Source: an uncultured Pseudomonadota bacterium
GTDB taxonomy: Bacteria > Desulfobacterota_B > Binatia > UBA9968
NCBI GenBank assembly: GCA_946478635.1
Contig: CAMLCX010000299.1
Coordinates: forward strand, 1 to 6,268
Reading direction: 5' to 3'
Length of the DNA stretch: 6,268 nt
A model generated the notes under the pieces. It ran no database searches. It was not told the DNA's origin and worked only from the letters and a program-made list of their open reading frames with translations. The position numbers and the translations under genes were made by a program. This document shows, piece by piece, positions 1 to 5,180 of the stretch. Position 1 is the first letter of the stretch, and every line of letters starts with the position of its first letter.

Positions 1-2
1 TC

Positions 3-71
3 GAATCCGTCGTGACATTCGCGGACACTCGCGCCAAATACCCTTACTCGCTCTTCCTAAAAGTGCGCTGA
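3..71 (+). CDS. Possible C-terminal end of an upstream gene (partial)
   Basis: Reading frame 3 is open from the window edge to a TGA at 69-71 and gives 22 residues ending TRAKYPYSLFLKVR. The ending has a protein-like composition, whereas frame 1 stops at once and frame 2 gives an arginine- and glutamine-rich low-quality peptide. The stop lies inside a small hairpin (arms 66-71 and 76-81, four-base loop). No family can be assigned from so few residues. If real, the gene runs in the same direction as the SH3b gene that starts 128 bases downstream. That gap contains an AT-rich stretch with TATAAA at 138-143, but no convincing -35 box at the right distance. Confidence 0.3.
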   Translation, partial: ESVVTFADTRAKYPYSLFLKVR

Positions 72-199
72 TGTTTCAGCGAGGGCGACAAGGGCGTCAA
101 GATTGCTCTTTTACGTCAATGGCAATTTGGTATGGGGTATAAAACTTGCTAACTAGAGCAGTGATTCAAAAATCGTGACGAGGAGTGTAACAACCGATC

Positions 200-1105
200 A
201 TGACGACAAATCGGAACTGGCTTGTAAGCTATAAAGGGATTGTCGGGATCGCAAGCTGCGTGCTTGGCTTGGGAGTTGTGTACTTTGGCTACGGCATAGG
301 TACAGAATCTCCCAAAAAGGATGCGATTGCCAAGGTCAATTCGGTCGAAGTGAGGAATAGCCAAAGACCTGTTCGAGCCACGAATTTCGCGTTGGGGAAC
401 ATGGTCTTTTTCGCTCGGGATCTCGGCTTCGCGGTCAAGAGCGCAAAGGACGGCGGCCTTGATGCAAATGCTGTCGCTGCCCGCATCGAGAGCCAATTAA
501 TTGGAATTCGAGAAATGTATCGTCAAGAGGTCGCCAACAATCCGGCGCTCGCCGGCGCGCTTGTTTTGCAGTTGAGCGTTAGCCCGGCGGGCGAAGTGAG
601 TCAGGTGCGAGAGCTTTCATCGCGCGTTAGCGACGGCGAATTCAAGAATGCGGTCGTTGGCGAAGCCTCCAAGTGGTCGTTCAACCAAGTTGTTAGCGAA
701 AGCGTGGAGGTCACATGCCCGCTGCTTTTCGTGCATGAGGGAATGGACATCACGACGCTCCTGCAGTGGGAAAAAACATTGGGCAACTATCCATCCATTG
801 CAAAGGCGCCGGGCAACACATTGCCGGGGCAGCAAGTCAAAACGGCGCAAACTCCCGCTTTCGCGCCAACGACCCCGCGCGCTGCCGCGAAATCCGAGCC
901 CAAAGTATTTCAACTCAGGTATGCCACGTCGCTGCGCAAGAACCCAAATTTTTCCGCTGTCACCTTGACGATGTTAACGATCGGCACAAAAGTTACCGTG
1001 CTCGGCAAACAAGGAGACTGGTTGGAGGTTCGTACCACAGCCAGTGGACCGACCGGCTTCATCCGCAAAGAGTTCGTGGCCCCAGCCGAAGTCGCGCACC
1101 AGTAA
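200..1105 (+). CDS. Membrane-anchored TonB/AgmX-like domain protein with C-terminal SH3b domain
   Basis: A 301-residue protein with three visible parts. Residues 12-32 are a hydrophobic segment after a short basic N-terminus, so the bulk probably lies outside the cytoplasm. An IASC motif ending at Cys20 resembles a lipobox, but the hydrophobic stretch continues past it, so a membrane anchor is more likely than a lipoprotein. Residues 90-178 resemble the AgmX/PglI C-terminal (TonB-like) domain: helix IREMYRQEVANNPALAG, then a strand with SPAGEV, then a conserved-looking KWSF. A Pro/Ala-rich linker follows (about 205-232). Residues 233-295 look like a bacterial SH3b domain, with YATSLRKNPN, a TMLTIGTKVTVLG core, GDWLEVR and GFIRKEFV. 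SH3b domains usually bind cell wall or protein ligands, so an envelope role is inferred; the precise function is unknown. The start at 200 has AGGAG at 181-185, 14 bases away, which is long. The gene is followed by a strong hairpin and appears monocistronic. Confidence 0.85.
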   Translation: MTTNRNWLVSYKGIVGIASCVLGLGVVYFGYGIGTESPKKDAIAKVNSVEVRNSQRPVRATNFALGNMVFFARDLGFAVKSAKDGGLDANAVAARIESQLIGIREMYRQEVANNPALAGALVLQLSVSPAGEVSQVRELSSRVSDGEFKNAVVGEASKWSFNQVVSESVEVTCPLLFVHEGMDITTLLQWEKTLGNYPSIAKAPGNTLPGQQVKTAQTPAFAPTTPRAAAKSEPKVFQLRYATSLRKNPNFSAVTLTMLTIGTKVTVLGKQGDWLEVRTTASGPTGFIRKEFVAPAEVAHQ

Positions 1106-1136
1106 AATAACCTGTCCAGATCCCTGTTATGCGATT

Positions 1137-1170
1137 ACGCCACATGGCCGGCACGGCGGCCGTGTGGCGT
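1137..1170 (+). terminator. Strong hairpin after the SH3b gene, probable terminator
   Basis: A 13-bp stem with a single T-G wobble pairs 1137-1149 (ACGCCACATGGCC) with 1158-1170 (GGCCGTGTGGCGT) around an 8-base loop. It begins 31 bases after the stop codon at 1105. The T tract that follows is short (TTTAGGGTT), so it is not a textbook intrinsic terminator. It could end or stabilise the transcript of the SH3b gene, and being nearly symmetrical could act on the opposing transcript too. Confidence 0.55.
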
Positions 1171-1195
1171 TTAGGGTTCCAACTCGATTATTGAC

Positions 1196-1318
1196 CTGCT
1201 GAAAAACCCACCGTTCATCCTTCGAGAGCCGCAGGACGAACGGTGCAGCGGTGGAAATCATTGCAGCATTTCCGTTCATGCTGAGCCTAGTCGAAGCATT
1301 CATTGGGTTTTTCAGCAG
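1196..1318. repeat. 123-bp long-inverted-repeat element (MITE-like)
   Basis: The ends are perfect 15-bp inverted repeats: CTGCTGAAAAACCCA at 1196-1210 and its reverse complement at 1304-1318. The symmetry extends inward imperfectly. The left arm (1196-1243) and the reverse complement of the right arm (1272-1318) both run from the 15-mer through CTTCGA to GAACGG, around a 28-base centre. The left arm holds its own 11-bp hairpin (1211-1221 with 1233-1243, one wobble). The right arm carries GCTGAGCCTAGTCGAAGC, like palindromic repeats scattered through many environmental genomes. There is no transposase inside and no clear target-site duplication. It is most likely a non-autonomous mobile element or large REP-type repeat, and may also act as a bidirectional transcription barrier between convergent genes. 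Confidence 0.75.
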
Positions 1319-1395
1319 AAGCGTTATCCGAGCAAACTCTTCTTTCAGACAATATTGACCATGGCGGAGGCGATGAACGAGTTGACGCTCCTAGC

Positions 1396-1449
1396 GAGTC
1401 CAACGTCTTCAGTCTCGGGTTTAACACGAGACTCTGGACTCGAGACTCT
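1396..1449. repeat. Nested palindromes and tandem CGAGACTCT motif
   Basis: AGTCTCG (1411-1417) pairs with CGAGACT (1427-1433), nested within GAGTCC (1396-1401) and GGACTC (1436-1441). CGAGACTCT then occurs twice, at 1427-1435 and 1441-1449. The cluster lies 39 bases beyond the aminotransferase stop codon on the minus strand, where it could form a 3'-end hairpin, but no T tract follows in either direction. It is probably an intergenic palindromic repeat; a terminator role is only possible. Confidence 0.5.
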
Positions 1450-1487
1450 AGACAAAACCGGCGTGGCTCTCGCGGTAGCGATCCGTT

Positions 1488-2597
1488 TCAGATCAACTGC
1501 TTCAGCGCCTTCGCCAGGATCTCGACGTTTTCCACCCGCGCGCCATGTCCCATCAGACCAACGCGCCAGATCTTGCCCTTGAGCGGACCCAGGCCGGCGC
1601 CGATTTCGATGTTGAATTCATCGTACAGACGCTGGCGCACTTTCGGATCGTCGACACCCTCGGGAATCTTGACGGCGTTGATCATCGGCGCCCGGATCGG
1701 CTCGGCCACCGCCGGTTCGAGCTCGAGCTTGCGCATCTCACGAACAAAGGTTTCATGCACCTGCCGATGACGCTTCCAGCATCCTTCCAACCCTTCTTCG
1801 AGCACCAGGCGCAGCGCCTCGTGCAGGGCGTAGTTCATCGAGATCGGCGCAGTGTGATGGTACACCCGCTCGCTGCCCCAATATTTTTCGATCATCGAAA
1901 GATCGAGATACCAGCTCTGAACTTTAACTTTGCGATTGCGGATCACTTCCACCGCGCGCTCGCTGAAGGTCACGGGAGAGAGGCCGGGCGGGCACCCCAA
2001 GCATTTTTGCGTGCCGCTGTAGCAAGCGTCGATGCCGAGCTCGTCGACCCTGACCGGCGCGCCGCCGAGCGACGTTACCGCATCGACCAGAAATAGCACG
2101 CCGCTTTCACGCACGAGCTTGGCAATGTCATCAAGCGGCTGCAGCACTCCGGTGGAGGTCTCGGCGTGGACGAGAGCGACGACTTTGTATTTTTTTTGCG
2201 CCAGAGCGGTTTTGAACTTCTGCGCGTCGAGCGCCGTGCCCCATTCAGCCTCCACCGTGTCGACCTGCGCGCCGCAGCGCTGCGCGACGTCGACCATGCG
2301 CGTGCCGAAGACGCCGTTCACGCCGATCAGCACGCTGTCTCCGGGCTCGACAAGGTTGACGAAACAGGTCTCCATGCCGGCGCTGCCGGTGCCGGACATC
2401 GGCAGGGCGAGACGATTTTTCGTCTGAAAAACTTCCCGCAACATGGCCATGCTCTGATCCATGATCTCCAAAAACTTAGGATCGAGATGGCCGACCACGG
2501 GAAGCGATAGGGCTTCGAGCACGCGGGCATTCACCGGGCTCGGACCCGGACCGAGCAGGGTGCGAATGGGCGGATTGGCTTTGGGCGCTGCGGGCAT
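1488..2597 (-). CDS. Class V PLP-dependent aminotransferase (serine/alanine-glyoxylate type)
   Basis: A 369-residue, full-length cytoplasmic aminotransferase of fold type I, class V. Visible landmarks in order are GPGPSPV (16-22), GHLDP (37-40 region), the phosphate-binding turn SGTGSAGME (68-76), HAETSTG (144-150), the PLP-ring aspartate in VDAVTS (Asp172), the Schiff-base lysine in SGTQKCLGCPPGL (Lys198), YHHTAP (246-251), and Arg345 in WRVGLMG, which corresponds to the substrate-carboxylate arginine of alanine-glyoxylate aminotransferases. Family members transfer an amino group from serine, alanine or ureidoglycine to glyoxylate or pyruvate; sequence alone does not decide among them. ATG at 2597 is preceded by CAGGAG six bases upstream. 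It is the second gene of an operon, 26 bases after the FAH-family gene, which suggests a shared pathway. The phosphonate transaminase PhnW is a less likely alternative. Confidence 0.93.
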   Translation of the reverse strand: MPAAPKANPPIRTLLGPGPSPVNARVLEALSLPVVGHLDPKFLEIMDQSMAMLREVFQTKNRLALPMSGTGSAGMETCFVNLVEPGDSVLIGVNGVFGTRMVDVAQRCGAQVDTVEAEWGTALDAQKFKTALAQKKYKVVALVHAETSTGVLQPLDDIAKLVRESGVLFLVDAVTSLGGAPVRVDELGIDACYSGTQKCLGCPPGLSPVTFSERAVEVIRNRKVKVQSWYLDLSMIEKYWGSERVYHHTAPISMNYALHEALRLVLEEGLEGCWKRHRQVHETFVREMRKLELEPAVAEPIRAPMINAVKIPEGVDDPKVRQRLYDEFNIEIGAGLGPLKGKIWRVGLMGHGARVENVEILAKALKQLI

Positions 2598-2623
2598 AAA
2601 AGACTCCTGAAAAAATTACAATT

Positions 2624-3511
2624 CTATTCGTCGTTCTTGACATGCAGCTCCATGCTGCCGATCTTCTCAATCGTGCCATGCAGATAGTCGCCGTGGTTGA
2701 GCTTGCTCACGCCGGCGGGCGTGCCGGTGGTGATCAAGTCGCCCGGGCGCAAGGTCAGACAGCTCGACAAAAAGCGGATATGCTCGCGCAGGCCGCAGAT
2801 CATGTCGCTCGTGTGCGCGATCATCGCTTCCTTGCCGTTTTGCAAGACTTTTATGGAGAGATTTTGCGGCTCGTCTATTTCATCGCGCGTGACAATCCAG
2901 GGGCCCAGAGCGCTGAAGGTATCGAAGCCTTTGCGAATGTTGCGCGTATTGTGCATCCCCTTGCCCCACGGGTCGCGCTGGCTGATATCCCAGCAGATCG
3001 TGTAACCGAACACATGCTCGAGCGACTGTGCCTCGCTCACTTTGCGCGCGCGCTTGCCGATCACGGCGCACAGCTCGCACTCGAAGTCGACGAGCTTGGA
3101 GATCTTGGGCAACAGGATCGTGTCACCGGGACCGATGATCGACGAAGTTGTTTTGAGGAAAAATTCCGCCATCAGGTCATCTTTATTCTTAATTTCTTTA
3201 TTGGCGCTGCCCATGCGGTCAACCATCTCCGCGCGATGCGCGTAGTAGTTCGCCGCCGCCGCCCACAACGAGCCCGGATTGGTGATCGGAGCGAGCAATC
3301 TTACCGAAAGCAAATCCTCGCCGCCGCTGCTGTTTGCCGCGTCCCGCGCGATTTGCATCGCGGCGGGATTGTTCGCCAGCGCGTCGATAATTTCGAGCAT
3401 GGTATAGCCCTGGCGTGCGAGTCCGGCCTTGATTAGCCCATCGCCGATATTGATCACTTTATTGCCGACGACCACGCCTGCCTGATTGTGGTTGTAATGA
3501 CAAATTTTCAT
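2624..3511 (-). CDS. Fumarylacetoacetate hydrolase (FAH) family enzyme
   Basis: A 295-residue enzyme of the FAH fold, which hydrolyses or decarboxylates acylpyruvates, fumarylpyruvate or ring-cleavage dioates in a metal-dependent way. The N-terminal region (1-75) is followed by NYYAHRAE (88-95), matching the catalytic His-Glu lid motif of FAHD1-type enzymes (His92, Glu95). Next come the metal-binding pair in DFECEL (Glu144, Glu146), the third ligand Asp175 in GYTICWDISQRD, Lys194 in RKGFDTFSALGPW, and the GTPAGV loop (263-268). All expected catalytic residues are present. The start at 3511 was chosen because GGAGG lies seven bases upstream and MKICHYN begins the conserved domain. The frame extends in-frame to an ATG at 3577, but those 22 extra residues look unlike the family and would cover the ribosome binding site and candidate promoter. 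First gene of the leftward operon; exact substrate unknown. Confidence 0.92.
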   Translation of the reverse strand: MKICHYNHNQAGVVVGNKVINIGDGLIKAGLARQGYTMLEIIDALANNPAAMQIARDAANSSGGEDLLSVRLLAPITNPGSLWAAAANYYAHRAEMVDRMGSANKEIKNKDDLMAEFFLKTTSSIIGPGDTILLPKISKLVDFECELCAVIGKRARKVSEAQSLEHVFGYTICWDISQRDPWGKGMHNTRNIRKGFDTFSALGPWIVTRDEIDEPQNLSIKVLQNGKEAMIAHTSDMICGLREHIRFLSSCLTLRPGDLITTGTPAGVSKLNHGDYLHGTIEKIGSMELHVKNDE

Positions 3512-3547
3512 GCACAAACCTCCGACAAATTTCGCTCGTAAACTGAC

Positions 3548-3576
3548 CTCATACCTGATGAGCCCCGCAAAGTCCA
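3548..3576 (-). promoter_or_regulatory. Candidate promoter of the FAH-aminotransferase operon
   Basis: On the minus strand, TGGACT (3576-3571) and TATGAG (3553-3548) are separated by 17 bases. Each matches four of six positions of the sigma70 consensus. The boxes lie 37 bases upstream of the FAH start codon. The match is weak and was found by eye. Confidence 0.3.
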
Positions 3577-3700
3577 CCGAGGAACCTGGAGAACGAGTGA
3601 CGCCGCATGGCTCGTAAGAGCAGTCCGAAACGGCCGACGCGCCCGCCTGAGGTCCTTATGTCGCGCCGCTTCGATGCTGCTGTGTGCGCACGATAAAAAT

Positions 3701-3729
3701 GTAGGGGCGGGTTTCAAACCCGCCCCTAC
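3701..3729. repeat. 29-bp perfect GC-rich palindrome
   Basis: Two perfect 14-bp arms, GTAGGGGCGGGTTT at 3701-3714 and AAACCCGCCCCTAC at 3716-3729, flank a single C. Such a sequence would form a very stable hairpin or cruciform. I recognise near-identical repeats from many environmental bacterial genomes, where they are dispersed between genes. No T tract follows, so I do not call it a terminator. Confidence 0.75.
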
Positions 3730-3793
3730 CCGATGCTGGTTTTCACCCCGTGGCACAAGCACAAATGACTTGTTGAATCGCCGAGGGTTCATT

Positions 3794-3811
3794 CCCCGCA
3801 GCTTGCTGCGT
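3794..3811. repeat. Short palindromic repeat, copy 1 (shared 15-mer)
   Basis: CCCCGCAGCTTGCTG at 3794-3808 is identical to the sequence at 3962-3976, 168 bases downstream in the same orientation. Here CGCAGC and GCTGCG (3797-3802 and 3805-3810) form a 6-bp hairpin around TT. Both copies sit near a GTTCATT motif, suggesting two degenerate copies of one repeat family. Confidence 0.6.
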
Positions 3812-3835
3812 CTTCGCAACGCTCAATCCGAAGTC

Positions 3836-3927
3836 CGTCATTCCCGCATGTGTTTAGCGGTGGTTCGACCGTGCTCACCACAGGCGAATCCCGAACTGGA
3901 CCCCCGATTGAGACATTCGGGGGTGAC
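3836..3927. repeat. Composite palindromic repeat with CGTCATTCCCGC start
   Basis: The block opens with CGTCATTCCCGC and closes with TCGGGGGTGAC, so its ends are imperfect inverted repeats (GTCATTCCC against GTCACCCCC). Inside are three hairpins in series: CCGC/GCGG (3844-3847, 3857-3860), GTGGT/ACCAC (3860-3864, 3877-3881) and an 8-bp stem ACCCCCGA/TCGGGGGT (3900-3907, 3917-3924). The start resembles the widespread CGTCATTCCCGC...GCGGGAATCC repeat, here apparently interrupted after GCGG by a second palindrome before GCGAATCC resumes. Function unknown. Confidence 0.6.
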
Positions 3928-3960
3928 GCCCTTGGGGTCTTTCCATCGCATTCTTCTGAT

Positions 3961-3981
3961 ACCCCGCAGCTTGCTGGGGGT
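3961..3981. repeat. Short palindromic repeat, copy 2 (shared 15-mer)
   Basis: Second copy of the CCCCGCAGCTTGCTG repeat (3962-3976). Here the arms 3963-3970 and 3973-3980 form a hairpin with one G-G mismatch around a TT loop. It lies about 85 bases before the promoter of the rightward operon. Confidence 0.6.
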
Positions 3982-4066
3982 AGTTCATTGAATTTCTGAA
4001 ACACCCTGCTGGAAGAGATTAGCGCTATGCGAGATCTGCCGCGTCATTCTAAGGCGGAAGGAGTGT

Positions 4067-4095
4067 TTGACCCTATTCTAACCTCGTCGTATGAC
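4067..4095 (+). promoter_or_regulatory. Sigma70-like promoter of the rightward operon
   Basis: TTGACC (4067-4072, five of six consensus bases) is followed after exactly 17 bases by TATGAC (4090-4095, four of six). Transcription would start near 4102, leaving a leader of about 30 bases before the ATG at 4131. Box identity, spacing and position just after the repeat cluster all fit. No operator-like inverted repeat overlaps it. Confidence 0.5.
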
Positions 4096-4130
4096 AGGAA
4101 GCCAGCAAGACCAATGGAGATATCTGAAGC

Positions 4131-5162
4131 ATGCTAAAACTCAAAGTCGGACTGACCAAGAATCCCCGTTTTGAGCCGCTCGTCGACGGCACCATCAAGT
4201 CCGCGAAATGCGATCTCGACATTACCGTCACGACGCCGCCGGAGCTTTTCTACAGAAATTTAAAAAACGACGAATTTGATGTCTTCGAAATGTCGATATC
4301 CGAATTTCTGATCACCCGCGAGAAAGCAACCGGCAATCGTTGGCAGTGGTGCGCGCTGCCCATCTTTCCGGCCAAAGCCTTTGTCTGGCTTGGGCTTTAC
4401 ATCAATACCGCCAGCGGCGTTCACGGTTTGCAAAACCTTCGCGGCAAACGCGTGGGCGTGCCCGACTACGTCATGACCGCCGCTCTGTGGTTTCGCGTCT
4501 TTCTGCGCGACTTGCACGCAATCGAGCCGCATGAGATCTCCTGGTTCATCGGCAGAACCAAGGATCTAAGTCACGGCGGCTTGCTCAACATCGACACCAG
4601 GCCGCCGCCGGGAGTTTCCCTCACCTGGCTGACCGCCGATCAGACTTTTGATCGAATGCTCGATCATGGCGAAATCGACACCGCCTATGGCTTTGCCCCG
4701 CGTCACGATCCGAAGCTTTTCAAACTTAACATCGATCGCTACGGCGGTACGCCCCTCGACGGCAACCCGCGAATAGAAAAACTTTTCGCCGACGGCGGCG
4801 CGGCTGTCGTCAAAGCGTTTTTTCAAAAGACCGGCGTGGTTCCGGCGAACCACGTAATCGTCGCCCAGCGCCGTGTGCTCGACGAGCATCCCTGGCTGGC
4901 CGCCGAAGTCTTGCAGCTTTTTACTGCGAGCAAACAAACGGCCTACGAGCGAAATAATTTCGGCGCTCCGGCTTACCTTTATTTCGAAGCGTTGCAACGC
5001 TCCGAGCAAACCGTTTTATTTGGCGACGACCCTTTCCCGTTCGGTATTTCCAGGAATCGCCGCATGCTGGAACTGCTTTTTCACAGCTCCCACGAACAGG
5101 GCTTGACACAGAATCTGGCAAAAATCGGCGACGTTTTTTACCCCACCCTTTTGGATACATAA
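4131..5162 (+). CDS. 4,5-dihydroxyphthalate decarboxylase-like / NMT1-type binding-fold protein
   Basis: A 343-residue protein resembling the family annotated as 4,5-dihydroxyphthalate decarboxylase, which shares the periplasmic-binding-protein-like fold of NMT1/THI5 and ABC substrate-binding proteins. Supporting signatures are EPLVDGTIK near the N-terminus (15-23), FDVFEMSISEFL (49-60), LRGKRVGVPDY (103-113), and FQKTGVVPANHVIVAQRRVL followed by HPW (231-255). The protein begins directly with the first strand of the fold (MLKLKVGLTK) and has no signal peptide or lipobox, so it should be cytoplasmic, unlike a transport binding protein. No ABC permease or ATPase gene is in the window. Biochemical evidence for this family is thin and most members have unknown substrates, so decarboxylation is an annotation by resemblance. 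GGAGA at 4116-4120 is a weak, distant ribosome binding site. First gene of the rightward operon; the amidohydrolase starts 18 bases after its stop. Confidence 0.82.
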   Translation: MLKLKVGLTKNPRFEPLVDGTIKSAKCDLDITVTTPPELFYRNLKNDEFDVFEMSISEFLITREKATGNRWQWCALPIFPAKAFVWLGLYINTASGVHGLQNLRGKRVGVPDYVMTAALWFRVFLRDLHAIEPHEISWFIGRTKDLSHGGLLNIDTRPPPGVSLTWLTADQTFDRMLDHGEIDTAYGFAPRHDPKLFKLNIDRYGGTPLDGNPRIEKLFADGGAAVVKAFFQKTGVVPANHVIVAQRRVLDEHPWLAAEVLQLFTASKQTAYERNNFGAPAYLYFEALQRSEQTVLFGDDPFPFGISRNRRMLELLFHSSHEQGLTQNLAKIGDVFYPTLLDT

Positions 5163-5169
5163 CGAGTTG

Positions 5170-5175
5170 AAGGAG
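5170..5175 (+). promoter_or_regulatory. Ribosome binding site of the amidohydrolase gene
   Basis: AAGGAG lies five bases before the ATG at 5181 and within the 18-base gap after the previous stop codon. It fixes the start of the partial amidohydrolase and supports translation from a shared mRNA. Confidence 0.8.
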
Positions 5176-5180
5176 CATTC

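Larger units (their letters stand above)
1106..1487. other. Non-coding region with hairpin, inverted-repeat element and short palindromes
   Basis: This 382-base gap lies between the convergent 3' ends of the SH3b gene (+) and the aminotransferase gene (-). I see no credible gene in it: open frames on either strand are short, lack ribosome binding sites and cross the repeats. Its contents are a long hairpin just after the SH3b stop, a 123-bp inverted-repeat element and a nested palindrome cluster, each listed separately. The stretch 1319-1395 has no recognisable feature. Confidence 0.8.
3512..4130. other. Divergent intergenic region with promoters and a cluster of palindromic repeats
   Basis: These 619 bases separate the 5' ends of two divergent catabolic operons. 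Going rightward, they hold the ribosome binding site and a weak promoter candidate of the FAH gene, about 100 bases with no recognisable feature, then four palindromic repeats between 3701 and 3981, and finally a sigma70-like promoter next to the rightward operon. No regulator gene lies between the operons. Open frames here are short and cross the palindromes; one translates the 3701-3729 palindrome as VGAGFKPAPT, a peptide I associate with spurious repeat-derived ORFs. Confidence 0.8.

Noticed and set aside
110..143. Possible promoter (TTTACG and TATAAA) ahead of the SH3b gene
   Set aside because: The spacing between the boxes is about 22 bases, outside the normal sigma70 range, and no better -35 box sits at 17 bases.
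1545..2096. A 183-codon plus-strand open frame opposite the aminotransferase gene
   Set aside because: It is antisense to a clear class V aminotransferase, has shadow-like composition and no matching ribosome binding site.
2642..3436. A 264-codon open frame on the plus strand opposite the FAH gene
   Set aside because: It is fully antisense to a gene with complete catalytic motifs, is rich in Ala, Arg and Val as expected of a codon shadow in GC-rich DNA, and shows no recognisable domain.
3607..3696. Small basic 29-codon plus-strand ORF starting MARKSSPKRP
   Set aside because: The nearest GGAG is about 16 bases from its ATG, its composition is Arg/Pro-rich as random GC-rich sequence would give, and nothing else supports it.
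3508..3819. Minus-strand frame of 103 codons upstream of the FAH gene
   Set aside because: It crosses the 3701-3729 palindrome, contains the repeat-derived peptide VGAGLKPAPT and overlaps the FAH start region; no family resemblance.
3925..3943. GAC-CCC/GGG-GTC hairpin followed by TTT, terminator-like
   Set aside because: The stem is short with a bulged base, no gene ends nearby, and it overlaps the edge of the composite repeat block.
3701..3981. Repeat cluster as a CRISPR array
   Set aside because: The repeats differ from one another, are not evenly spaced, and no cas gene is nearby.
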